This document shows, piece after piece, positions 20,978-31,650 of a stretch of 64,000 nucleotides of DNA. The first letter of the stretch is position 1, and each line of letters starts with the position of its first letter. Source of the stretch: Powellomyces hirtus (lineage: Eukaryota; Chytridiomycota; Chytridiomycetes; Spizellomycetales; Powellomycetaceae); NCBI GenBank assembly GCA_025526995.1, contig JAHLKG010000019.1, forward strand, positions 62,001 through 126,000. Direction: 5' to 3'. The notes under the pieces were generated by a model, which did not search any database, was not told the origin of the DNA, and saw nothing but the letters and a program-made list of their open reading frames with translations. The position numbers and the translations under genes are program-made.

Positions 20978-22408
20978 CTAGTTAAACGGGACGACATAGC
21001 TAGACGAAAAGGGAAGACGAAGTCTATGGGCAAGTGGCCCAATCGGAATTGCGGCCGAGGATGATCCTGCCAACGGCACTGTCGGGGGGTAGGGATCTCT
21101 GGGGATGTACATGGAGTCGAACAGAGACTGACTGGATTCACCGGCCGACAGACCTCCTTGACACGGCGTCCATGGACGAAACGTCATTGGAGGCCCCTGG
21201 GAGTGCATGCGGATCATGGGCGAGGGTGTCCTCCACACGTAGCTTGGTGAGCTGGAATAGAGAAGAGCGGTGGCGTCGAGTTTTGCAGCGTCCTCGCTGG
21301 CAATGGCATCGGGAGCAAGTGGAAAGGCTGCTGGTGTTGTTGAAGGCATCATTGAAGTGGAGGAAGATCCTGATGCTTCTGAGTACGCTGCTGCCGGTCT
21401 TTGTGCTGCTATTGTTGTGGTTGTCGCATCAGCACCCGCACAAGGTTCTATCGTATTGTCAACAACACTGCTCAGCAGCGACAGCTGGTCTTCCGGGTTC
21501 TCCGCCTCCAAAACAACATAGCCTTGATTAACAAGGCAATCCAGCATCGCGCTGGCATCCAATGGATCGTTTCCAGATCGGTTGGCCGAAGAGCTCTGCT
21601 GCGCGCCGCTGCCACCAGGATATCTGTACCTTCGCGAAGAAGCGGCCGCCGCGAGGTGCGTTTCGTGTTTCCAGTACAAAGAAGCCAAGTCGACGGACGG
21701 CGGAACGGTGGATGCCCACGCACACAGCACGTCGCGCGGTGTGCGCCCCGGTGGGTGGATTCCTTCTGGCGGGTCATGTTTCTCGCATGTTGACGAGATC
21801 ACTTTGTGCAGCGCCCGGGACGGGGTGGGCGCGCCCGGCAGAGCGGATGTAGTGGGAACGACGGTGGGCACCGGCACCGCGCTCGTCGGTTTGGGGCGGT
21901 TGAGGGAGAATGTTTGGAACGTCGTGTGAGAACCTGATCGTGGCCCAAGAAAGAAGTCTTTTTGGTTGTGCCCAGTTGAACAGCATTCTTGTTGTTGTTG
22001 TTCTTGCTGCTGCTGCTGCTGCTGCTCTCGCTGGAGCAACCGTAAGGGGACCTTGACCACGGCTGATGCACCACTTTGCAGTTTCAGCATTTTTTCCCGC
22101 ATTTCAGCGTCCCCGTCCGTCATCCGCTCATGCTTCACATGCGTGGTTTTGCTCCCATTTTTTGACCCGGCTCGCTGTGGATGGGGAGTCTGCTGCTGTT
22201 GCTGTTGTTCTTGCTCACAGTCGACGTTTTCGGCAGCGAGAGGAACAAGTTCATCAGTCGACAGGCGGCGCGGCGGACCGGGGAGGTGCCCGGAAAAAGA
22301 TCGTGTGCGAATTGGAGATCGTAGACGTGGCATGCTGGGTCGACGTCGGTCGCAACCGCTTTTATGCGATGCATGGTCGTGGTCGTCACTTTGAGCAGAA
22401 TCGGACAT
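20978..22408 (-). CDS. Low-complexity Gln/Ser-rich protein, unknown
   Basis: 476-residue single-exon frame starting at ATG 22408 with a Ser/Asp/His-rich beginning. Polyglutamine-type tracts are seen (Q7 near residue 68, and Q8/Q4 blocks near 130). A basic Pro/Arg/Ser segment at 23-48 (PRLRSPIRTRSFSGHLPGPP) contains phosphorylation-like RxxS sites. A more ordered part around residues 215-310 (RDVLCAWASTVPPSVDLASL, then a hydrophobic LDCLVNQGYVVLEAENPEDQ) could be a small folded domain. No membrane helix and no known family. The length and uninterrupted frame support a real gene, probably a regulatory, largely disordered protein. Its promoter faces the glutamate decarboxylase gene. Confidence 0.6.
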   Translation of the reverse strand: MSDSAQSDDHDHASHKSGCDRRRPSMPRLRSPIRTRSFSGHLPGPPRRLSTDELVPLAAENVDCEQEQQQQQQTPHPQRAGSKNGSKTTHVKHERMTDGDAEMREKMLKLQSGASAVVKVPLRLLQREQQQQQQQEQQQQECCSTGHNQKDFFLGPRSGSHTTFQTFSLNRPKPTSAVPVPTVVPTTSALPGAPTPSRALHKVISSTCEKHDPPEGIHPPGRTPRDVLCAWASTVPPSVDLASLYWKHETHLAAAASSRRYRYPGGSGAQQSSSANRSGNDPLDASAMLDCLVNQGYVVLEAENPEDQLSLLSSVVDNTIEPCAGADATTTTIAAQRPAAAYSEASGSSSTSMMPSTTPAAFPLAPDAIASEDAAKLDATALLYSSSPSYVWRTPSPMIRMHSQGPPMTFRPWTPCQGGLSAGESSQSLFDSMYIPRDPYPPTVPLAGSSSAAIPIGPLAHRLRLPFSSSYVVPFN

Positions 22409-23011
22409 GGTAGCGTCGGCCTTTCACAATGTTTTTTTCACAAAGAAGTCTGAAAAAACGCCAGGCTATAAGGAACATAAACTGATATGGGATGGAAACT
22501 GTCGATTTGTTTGTTCGTACGCTTTTTTTTCTGGATGCACGTGCAAACAAAACACGTAAAGCGAGAAGGCAGGTGAGGTGGAGATGACATAGTGTCTAAC
22601 CCTCATAAGGGGCGCCGCCGACAAGCGAGCGAGGGTTCGTTGGGGCTGGATCTCTGAGGGGTGCGTAAACATTCGCATGGGCTCTATATTTATACGATTT
22701 TGGAGCGGAATTATGAATGGAGTGCTTACAAAGCTGCTTACAAAGCGTGTCGTGACTTGATACTAGATGTGGGATGGAATTTCGAAAATGGAAAGAACAT
22801 TCCATGCACCCACGAACTACTATTGTATGTACGTCATAAAATATCTCCTCGTGTATGTGTCGTCGTCGTGTGCTCATAGTCGTCGTCGTCATCGTCAGAG
22901 TGAAAATCGTTTACATAAATATCAGGATTCAGACAGTTCTTCCCCCCTACCACCCCAGGACACTCTATCTCTCACATCTCAGCTCTTGCGCTCATCCCTC
23001 CGTCTCTCATC
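22409..23011. other. Divergent promoter region
   Basis: About 600 bases between the Q-rich gene (-) and glutamate decarboxylase (+). A CGTCGTCGT trinucleotide patch is at about 22858-22895 and a TATTTATA element at about 22686. No gene. Confidence 0.5.
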
Positions 23012-24867
23012 ATGGTCTTCCTGCAAACAACCGGCACCGCAGAGGCCGAAGAAAACCATGCAGCACACAAGTCGGATGTCATCTACCCCACCCGAACAAC
23101 AAACGTCGATGGCGATATCTACGGCTCTGCTTACTCCAGAGAACCCATACCCAGATTCGAAATGCCAGAGGGCGAAATGCCGCCTCGCATATCCTACCAA
23201 TTCATCAGGGACGAACTCGCCCTCGACGGAAACCCCGTTTTGAACTTGGCATCCTTTGTCACAACCTACATGGAGCCTGAAGCCGACAAGCTGATTGCCG
23301 AGAATATCTCCAAAAACTTTATCGATGCCGAGGAGTATCCCATGAGTGCCGAACTCCAGGTATGTTTTCATTGGAGAAGCGAGGTGAAGAAAAAAGAGAG
23401 AGAGAGAGAGAGAGATGTAGATGAAGATTATAGAAGGGAAGGGAGAAGGGCAAACCGCGCTCCTGGATTGTATGGATTCTAGGAGGCGGAGAGTTTGACA
23501 GAATCTCTAATGCTTTTCTCTCAAATAGAACCGCTGCGTGAACATGATTGCGCGCTTGTTCAATGCTCCTGTTGGCAAGGAGGGGAACTCTCTGGGTGTG
23601 TCCACCATTGGATCTTCCGAAGCCATCATGCTGGCCACCCTCGCGTTGAAGCGCAAATGGCAACTGAGACGAAAGGAAGCTGGCAAGTCGACCGAAAAGC
23701 CCAATCTCGTCATGGGTTCCAACGTGCAAGTGTGCTGGGAGAAGGCCGTGCGATACATGGAGATCGAACCACGCTACGTCAACTGCGACGAAAGTCATGT
23801 CTTCCTCAACCCGGAAAAGGCTATCACCTTGGTCGACGAAAACACGATCGGCGTCGTCGCCATCTTGGGTTCCACGTACACTGGCCATTACGAGGACGCG
23901 AAAACCATGAACGATCTGCTTTTGGAACTCGAAAAGAAGACGGGCCTCAAGGTGCCCATGCACATCGATGCCGCCAGCGGAGGCTTCGTCGCTCCTTTTG
24001 TCGCACCCGAACTTGAGTGGGATTTCCGACTTCCGACCGTTGTCAGCATTAACGTGTCCGGCCACAAATATGGCTTGTGTTATGCGGGAATCGGATGGGC
24101 CATCTGGAGATCTCCCGAAGAGTGAGTATCTTGAAGTACCGAATCTTGTCCAAGAACCTAACATCTCATGTCTCTTGCTTTCAGTTTGCCGGAAGACCTC
24201 GTCTTCCACATCAATTACCTTGGCTCCGACCAAGCCTCCTTTACCCTCAACTTCTCCAAGAGCGCCGCCCCGATCATATCACAATACTATGTGCTCATTC
24301 GTTTCGGGAAAGCCGGCTTCCGAAACATTATGGAAAATCTCTACGCCAACACCAACTACCTCGCTGACCAGCTTGTCGCGACTGGGTGGTTCCGACTTAT
24401 CAGCTCGCGTGATCCGGCAAAGGGTTTGCCCGTCCTTGCTTTTCAGCTCGTGAACGACAGACCCCATCATTTCAACGAAACCGATGTCTCCCATGTCATA
24501 AGGGAACGCGGGTGGATTATTCCCGCTTACACCATGGCCGTAAGTGGACTGGCGTACCTTGAAAGTTTGTGCTGCCGGTTGAAACGTGACAAAGCTCTAA
24601 ATCAATTGCCCTTCGTTTGAATCATGACAGCCTGATTTGGGTAACATGCACCTGCTCCGCGTTGTCCTCCGAGAGGATTTTTCCCGCAACCGATGCGACC
24701 TCCTTGCCGCCGACCTCAAAGCGGCAGTCGAGTACCTCTGCAAACAAGACGCCGCCCACATGGAGATTCATCGCGCGTCCCGCGGCAAATGGCAATCCGT
24801 CTTTAAAAAGCTTCCCGCGCATATCGTTCAGAACAAGGCTCAGAAGGATTCCGGAAAGGTTTGCTAG
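23012..24867 (+). CDS. GAD1: Glutamate decarboxylase (PLP-dependent)
   Basis: Converts glutamate to GABA and CO2, feeding the GABA shunt and consuming protons. Exons 23012-23359, 23529-24121, 24185-24539 and 24631-24867 join in phase to 510 residues. The PLP lysine is Lys296 in [24 protein letters not shown] carries the Asp that contacts the pyridine nitrogen, and [18 protein letters not shown] is the family phosphate-binding block. The C-terminal region has family-type sequence. No classic Trp/Lys-rich calmodulin-binding tail like that of plants is evident. The first intron contains a GA dinucleotide run. Very confident. Confidence 0.96.
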
Positions 24868-25861
24868 ATTCTCCTTGAATGGTGATTCTTTTCGTAGATA
24901 CGTACATAGCCGGCAAATGCACAGTGAGATCGCCCATGTATAAAGCATAACGCACCCAAATGATTGTATATATAACACGTATCTCGCTAAGTGGAGGAGA
25001 ACCATCATCGGAGGAAATTTATGAGATGGACACCAAGGAGACATAACTGGCCTTATATGCTCAAACACTATTTAGATTTTGAGTCTACCGGCATGAAACC
25101 AGGTCGCCTATCCGCACTCTATAGCAACTCGGACGGCCACAGCCTCACATGCCGCTGAGAACGGTACCATTCAGAATCAAAGTATACCGAGGGCCTGGTG
25201 TAAGGGAAAAACGGACTGACAGCTGATTTGCCCGAAGCGGGATGTGGGCAAAAAACGTGCACGCATCCCATCTGGAGATCGCACACGCAAAATGACGGCA
25301 GCCGCGTCGACGTAGAAAAATGTACTCATGCATCACCGTGTACCGCCGTGTACCTCCGATACTACTACCGATGTTCAAGTTTACCCCACATGGGCTGGCT
25401 GCTTTCCCCCACTGGCAATCATGACTGGCAATCGCATTCTCCCCGAAAGTGTGCGGAAGAGGTGCACGCGATCAAAAGTGACTGAAAAACGTCCACTCTT
25501 TCCTTTTTCCTTTGCACGTGGACCGGCGGTTATGCCCACAATCGGCCACATCAGATCCGCTCAGATGTCCCAAAACTCAAGAGTGCAAAGGCCATTCTTC
25601 ATAGAACGTGATAGAGTTGTTGGCCACTGCTGCTCATGCGTCCAGTTCCATGGCCGTTGTGCGGATCAACGGAGACAATTCTGCGCTCTTTTCGCCACAA
25701 CATCCAACAGCCCCGAGCAAAATCATGCAGTTTAGAATTCCGGGCTTGTTGCTTTAGCGGTACAAAAGAAGCGAGAGCTTTGTTCTCGGCCTCGACCTGT
25801 CCCAAACCGCCCCTCCCCAACTCGTAGAGTCTTCCCTGCTGGTCAGCGACTCGAAAGAATC
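24868..25861. other. Intergenic region
   Basis: About 1 kb between two plus-strand genes. I see no gene, RNA or striking repeat. Confidence 0.5.
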
Positions 25862-27865
25862 ATGTTGGTAAATTTATCAACTGGTCTGAAGGCCTTTATT
25901 GTCCTTTTCTGGGTCTCGTCGGTGGCAGCACAAGGTGCTCCGGCTCCGCGTCCCTCGATCGTCGCCGAACCTAAAATCGTGGACAACATCGCGTTCAGCT
26001 CCCCCATCATCAACGTTCCCGCGCTGGCCAAACCCAAGCCAAACGTCGATGCCATTCGCAACAGTTTGATGAAAGGTCGCCCCGCCGGGCTCAAGGCATT
26101 TGCGACCAGCTTTGAACATGGAGTCGCTTCCGGTGATCCCACTGCGGATGCAGTGATGTAAGCGTTATACTCAGATTCAGCATGTCCAGCCAGACCTGAT
26201 ATCTTTGGAGTAACACGTTTATTTTTTTCTTTCGGGTAGTCTTTGGACAAAGGTCACAACCACAGACCCCAGTGCGGTTCCCGTAACCTACCAAGTTGCT
26301 GCCACGCCCGACTTTGCCAAAGTCGTTGCAAGCGCAGTCGTGGTGACTGATCAGTCCGTCGACCACACTGTCAAGGTCGACATCAAGGGGCTAAACCCAA
26401 ACACCACGTACTACTACCGGTTTACAACCGCTGCTGGCGTGTCATCCCCGGTTGGTAAAACGCACACCTTGCCACCCGCGAACGACACCTCGGTCGCCAA
26501 CTACAAACTCGCCGTTGTCAGTTGCTCGAGCTACCCGCACGGATTCTTCAATTCGTACGCTGGCATCGGACGGAGACAGGATGTGGACATCGTGGTCCAC
26601 CTGGGAGACTACATCTACGAATACGCCAACGGCGAGTATGGTGATGGAAGTAGCATTGGCCGTGTTCCTGTGCCCAACAAGGAAATTACAACGTATGTGG
26701 GAGCACGCAAACTCAAACGCTTTAGGAGATGTCCCGTATGCTCATTGACATCTTCCACAGCCTGGAAGACTACCGTACCCGCCATGCATCGTACAAGAAG
26801 GATTCCGACCTCCAAGCCGCACATCTGGTCCACCCATGGATCACCGGTAAGATATGCAACTGACAGTCATGTGCGGAATGGGGCTTTCTTTAACTCTGCT
26901 GCCTCCGCTGTTTTTAGTGTGGGATGACCATGAATTTGCCAATGACGCCTGGGAAGACGGGGCTGAGAACCACGACCCCGAGAAGGAAGGTCCCTGGATC
27001 GCGAGGAAAGCCAACGCTATTCGCGCCTACTTTGAATATATGCCTATCCGCCCCGCCAAGATCGACGCGAGCGGTCACATTTACCGAAGTTTCCAGGTCG
27101 GCAAGCTGTTCGATTTGATCATGTTGGATACCCGCGTTGATGGCCGTAGTGAAACTGGCGTCATCTGGCCATGGAAGAAGAACGACCCGAAACGCACGGT
27201 ATGTTGACGATAAAACGGGAGCTTATAATGCAGTCAACTAACCGCCACTGGAACTTGGCTTAGATTCTTGGATTTGACCAAGAAGCGTGGTTGAACAACC
27301 AGCTGGCCGCGTCCAAGTCCCGAGGCGCTAAATGGAGGTTCCTTGGAAACCAAGTCCTGTTTTCCCCATTGAAAGTTCTTGGCATTACGATCTTGTATGA
27401 CAGCTGGGATGACTACCCAGCGGCACGCAACCGTCTCTTGGACTTTATGGAACAGAATGCCATCAAAGACACGGTAAGATGCGAATGTTACTTGCATCCG
27501 GTTGACCTCGCCTAACTCTCTTTCCGATTCCTTAGGTGATATTGACCGGAGATATCCACACTGCCTTTGCCATCAACGCTCCGGGCAAGTCTGCCAACTC
27601 TGCGATGGTTGAGTTGGTGACCACTTCTGTCACGTCGCCTGGCGCAGGCTCGATTCCCACGGGGGCCCTCAAACTGGCCAACAAACACATCAAGTACGGA
27701 AACGGCGGTTCCAGGGGATACCTTCTCGTCAGCATCAATCAAGAAAAAGTCACCGCCGAGTTCATCGCTGTGGACACCATCGCCCAGCGCGCCACTGGAG
27801 AAAAGGTAGATGCCGTTATTGAAACCAAGGCGGGTAGCGGTGTCATCACCAGTCTCAAAAAATGA
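25862..27865 (+). CDS. PhoD-like alkaline phosphatase/phosphodiesterase, secreted
   Basis: Hydrolyses phosphate mono- or diesters outside the cell or in the secretory route. Six exons (25862-26157, 26240-26692, 26761-26846, 26918-27198, 27264-27473, 27536-27865) join in frame to 551 residues. A cleavable signal peptide (about 1-23, ending SSVAAQ) is followed by the PhoD N-terminal domain starting FEHGVASGDPTADAVILWTK. Metal-binding motifs of the catalytic domain are present: HLGDYIYEYANGEYG, TVWDDHEFANDAWEDGAENH, LIMLDTR and the late ILTGDIHTAF. Likely induced by phosphate starvation, though no regulatory site is identified. An esterase remnant starts 165 bases after its stop. Confidence 0.94.
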
Positions 27866-28030
27866 GGTGGTTGAGACTCGAGACCGACGTGTTTTTGGAC
27901 GTCGCACTTAAGTTTAGCGTACACTGTGGACTTTGTACATCTGTAGATCTGTAGACATATACCTTTCCGTTTCTCTGCATTTTCAAAGTCTTATCGCAAT
28001 TGCCGACAAAGACACGGACCCGACTTATAG

Positions 28031-28509
28031 TCGTCTTTTTTTGGCGCGAACGACGCGGCGACGAATTTCCAAGGAATACCTGTCGAGCACGACAAGCAGA
28101 ACCTGCTGGACATGGTTCAGACCGTTTGTGAACGCGACACCGACCCATCCACGAGGGCCTTTGGGAGGAGCATATGATCAAACAAGGCAGAACTCTCAAT
28201 CAACACGTCGAACGAACACGTCTATTCCGCAACACCTGTCTGGAGGCAGGGAGGGAAGCTGGTGTTACAGTGTTGGATATGTGGAAGGTGTTCTTCCGAG
28301 ATTCGGCAGAGTACGATGCTGTCTTGGCAAAGAGGCTCTTGCTTGACGGTCTGCACTTTACCAGCGAGGCGAATCGATTGCTTGGAAAGGCGGTCCTGGA
28401 AACCATCACAAAACAGTTTCCGGAAATGAATCCTGAAACGATGAAGTGGCAAATGCCATACTGGAAGGACATTGACAACAAGGCGCTTCCAGATACTCTT
28501 TTCAGATAG
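28031..28509 (+). pseudogene. Remnant of an IAH1-like SGNH ester hydrolase, 5'-truncated and frame-broken
   Basis: IAH1-type enzymes hydrolyse acetate esters. Frame one from 28031 gives the block-III sequence FFGANDAATNFQGIPVEHD and then a helix-like stretch to about 28123. A different frame from about 28145 gives LWEEHMIKQGRTLN, VLDMWKVFF, the catalytic DGLHFTSEANRLL (Asp/His pair) and the family-type end WQMPYWKDIDN, with a stop at 28507-28509. Between the two the expected ITPPP strand is missing. Upstream of the T7 run the frame again shifts (LIVVFF reads in yet another frame). Only 165 bases separate it from the PhoD stop, too few for the missing GDSI half. It is therefore a relic. Confidence 0.7.
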
Positions 28510-29225
28510 CAAGAGGAGGAAGCAGGACCCAGATCATTGACGGATGCGAAATGAACGCTCACAAGTACTTCGTGGACGTCATTGGGAGTGTGGTTCAACA
28601 TCTGTTATTTGATGGACGTGAAGCATTTTCAAGAGGACCGGAAAATGCATCTTATCCGCCACACGCGCACAGCAGAGCCATATTTTACCCAGCAATAGTC
28701 TAAATGATGAAGATCATCTTACCAACATCCAGAATCTGCACTGCTCAAGATTTTGCATATCATCATCATCGTTTCCCGCCTCCCCTTGTATGGCTGTGCG
28801 CCAGTAACCACCCCTTCTTCGCAGTTCCCTTCCCCACAAGGAAATCGACTTTGAAAGGAATGAGAAAATGTCAGTGTTTCTCATGGCTATCGCCTTTCAG
28901 AATTAGAATGTGTTGTCAAAACGAAATAGACAGTACCATATGGGACTTCAGAAGATCTTCCTACCTTCAGTTGAAGCCTCAGATTCTTCCGCGGAAACCT
29001 CACGCTTTTCTCAAAGGATGCATATCGCATGCCCGGCGAATGATTCCCGACGGGCAATGGACACCTTTGACGGTACCACTCCTGTGCGCATACACGCGCG
29101 CTTTCGAGTGTTTCCGGTGAGTTGAGGAACAGGAGCGGTCGCAGAAAGAGGACGATGGGTGGAGATGTCATCGAAAGAACGTCATATTGCGGCGCTGCCA
29201 GAAACAGGATTGAGTTTCCCGAGCG
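28510..29225. other. Non-coding stretch
   Basis: About 700 bases between two gene remnants. No frame here looks like protein. Confidence 0.45.
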
Positions 29226-30090
29226 CTAGCTCGCATACTGGGGGTCCTTCAGCGCATCCGACCCTTGCTCGTATTCGACGAGCCTGACTTCTTTTGTCCC
29301 AGCGGGCAGCTGCAGGCGCTGCATAGATCGGAGGTGGGGACGTCCATGTCGATATGCGCCACCAGGTGTCCGCTCCCACGTTTCCAAATGTTCAGAAGCG
29401 TTTACTCCATCGTCGCTCAGCGGGTGGACCATCTGGAGCACCATGTTGGGAAAGCGCAAGAACGTGGATCCGACGACGTAGCCAGCGAGCCAAGCTGAGC
29501 TGAAATGGGAGATGCATTAAATTATTGTCAGCATCCAAAAGCCATCGTACTAGGAGAGATACATGATGTCGCCGTTCTGCAACGTTGCTAGACCATTTTC
29601 TGTGTCAAAAAATCTGGAATTCACCATCAATCCCCCAAGTCCAACCAATATTTGTTTGATGCTTTTCTCGTCTTCTTCATTTGGCTTTGCATCTTGCGCG
29701 AGACCAAGTGGCTGCAAGTCGATTTGACTGCGGAAACCCGGTTGGAGGTTTTTGAGCTGGAGCACATCCCTGCTGTTATCGAGCCGTGAAACAGTTTCCG
29801 ACGGAATTCGGAAGGAACTTTAATGAGAGAGGGCGGAGGCTTCATGTCGTTCAAGCGATGCCAAAGAAACATAATCAACGAGCAGGACGCTCGAGCTGCG
29901 TTGATGAGACTTCCTTCCGCAATCCTGTCGGATATTCGGCAAGTCGTGAATCAAGGCCTTTTCCCGGTACGCTCAGAAAAGGTCGGATGCGAACACATAT
30001 CTCTCCGCCACGCCCGCTTGAATTTCAACAAGATCTCGTATTCCTGTTCGCCGCACTGGTCAAGACAAGGTTCAAGTACAACCGTAAGTG
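29226..30090 (-). pseudogene. Unrecognised gene remnant or mis-framed gene
   Basis: Two exons join cleanly: about 29822-29563, then a 63-base intron (gtatct..tttcag) and 29499-29226 ending in TAG. They encode about 178 residues with segments such as LVGLGGLMVNSRFF and AWLAGYVVGSTFLRFPNM. Upstream, the same frame has an in-frame TAA at about 29820 following LLVDYVSLASLERHE, and further up a shifted frame encodes EQEYEILLKFKRAWRRDM (about 30030-29975). I know no family. The good 3' exon pair and the broken 5' part suggest a decaying gene, though an unseen intron could rescue it. Confidence 0.4.
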
Positions 30091-30273
30091 CAAGGGATCT
30101 TGGCGCAAAAGCACCTTGGTCAGTAATGAGGCGCAGCTCGTTTATCTAATTACTACCCGGTGTATAGACCTGCGTACAAAGATGCTATATAAGCTCGGCG
30201 CTCAGTATTCTGCCTAACCCGCAGTAACCCTAATCGTTAATATATCCAGTGATTCCAAAACATCGACATGTCG

Positions 30274-31420
30274 CTATTCGTTAGCTCGTTCTCGGAGTAT
30301 CTGATCATGGGGTTTCAAAAAACCGGTTGAAAGTCTCCCTACGCCTTGGTACGCGCCCTTCACAATATCGCCGACCGTCTCAACTGACAGTTCGGCAATG
30401 TGTTTGCCACGCGGACACGTTGGCGAATAGCAATTCTGCCCTGGCTTGCAAGTTGGAGAATAGCAGTCGACGTGGTCTCCTCTGCCATCTTCAATCAGTC
30501 TTGCAGCCGCACTGCGCGTCATCTGGGCTGCCCCGCGAGTAGTGCTGGTCGCCCATCCCACCGCTCTGTTCGTCAGCCCGTACACATCCCGCACAAGTGG
30601 GGTCACTCCGGTAGCTTCCCAAGCAGGTGCCGCGACTTCCGCGACCCGGCTGCCAATTCGGGTTGCTTTGATTTTGACAGCCGTGGCCGTATCCGTGCCA
30701 ACTCTTACAGCCGCTGGCACAAGATCCAGAAGACCCGTTGCGTTCAAAACACTCGTTCCTGCCATGGATATTTGGCCGACTGCTGTCCTGATGCCATGCT
30801 CGTACCACTTGCCGAAAATGGGCATTTGTTTGATGATGTCTTGTGCAATATGTTTTTCTGCGTGATCGACAATCCGTAGCATGCTGCCTCGCTCCGAGTC
30901 ACGTTCCAGTTGAAGCTGCAGTTGCTGGTGTGTTGTTATCGCCATTATACCACCCAATGCTTTCGGTTTTATGGTTTGGAATATGCTCACAGTCGCGCTT
31001 TGTGTTGAGTCGTCATATGCTAGACCAGGAATGGTGTCAACGAGATCAAATACACACTGCCCGCCAGCGAGCAAGCGAGACTGAAATACCCACAAACACT
31101 TTCAACCGTTGCCCATAGGTCGGTGCAGCTATTGGATAAACCAGCATAGCTCCTCACAATTTCATCTCTGTTACTCAAGACCTGGGAAATACAGAAATGT
31201 TTGAAGCGAAAGCCCAGTTAGTATGAAGGTTTCGTCTTTCTTTCAACAAAAGGAACTCACCCTCTGGCGGTCCCCTTTTGATACGCACCAAATACGGATT
31301 CTGCAGCCTAGCTTCTGGAAAGTAGGCCCTTTCTATTGTTTGACGTTGTATGACGGTGTCCTTGTTGAGGACGCCCTTGAACAGAGCCTTCAGATGTGAT
31401 TCGATATGGTCGACGTTCAT
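30274..31420 (-). CDS. SigF-like NTF2-fold protein, exon joins unresolved (possible pseudogene)
   Basis: The first exon (31420-31261, ATG in a good context) encodes MNVDHIESHLKALFKG and RAYFPEARLQNPYLV, the opening of the fungal SigF-like NTF2 domain. A middle segment (about 31185-31100) reads EIVRSYAGLSNSCTDLW. A long 3' frame (to 30274) continues VSIFQTIKPKAL, DHAEKHIAQDIIKQMPIFGK and ends with a Cys-rich twin motif, CYSPTC, ten residues apart, then a tail to RERANE. Exon 1 ends in phase 1, but the nearest good acceptor after a TACTAAC branch site puts the middle segment out of frame, and the middle and last segments differ by one base again. Either splicing is unusual or the gene is broken. 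Function of the family is unknown. Confidence 0.5.
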
Positions 31421-31650
31421 GGAGAAAATAGTTTCTTTTGTGTGTGAATCGTACGGGAGCTAAATGGTGAGAAGTGTGGCCGCTGACTGACGTCGCTTTC
31501 ATGATTACCAAAGAACGAGGTGACGTTTGAAAGTCGCGCAAAGTCGTACATCGCGACACAAGAACGAGTTTTGGTCGGGACAATGATTTCCAACATTCTT
31601 GTCGTTGAGCTCCTCCTCTCATTAGCGAGGCAGGATTGAAGCAAACTGAA
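31421..31650. promoter_or_regulatory. Short divergent promoter
   Basis: 230 bases separate the ATG of the SigF-like gene (-) from the ATG of the SPOC-domain gene (+), so both must share this stretch for their 5' control. No clear TATA box. Confidence 0.4.
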
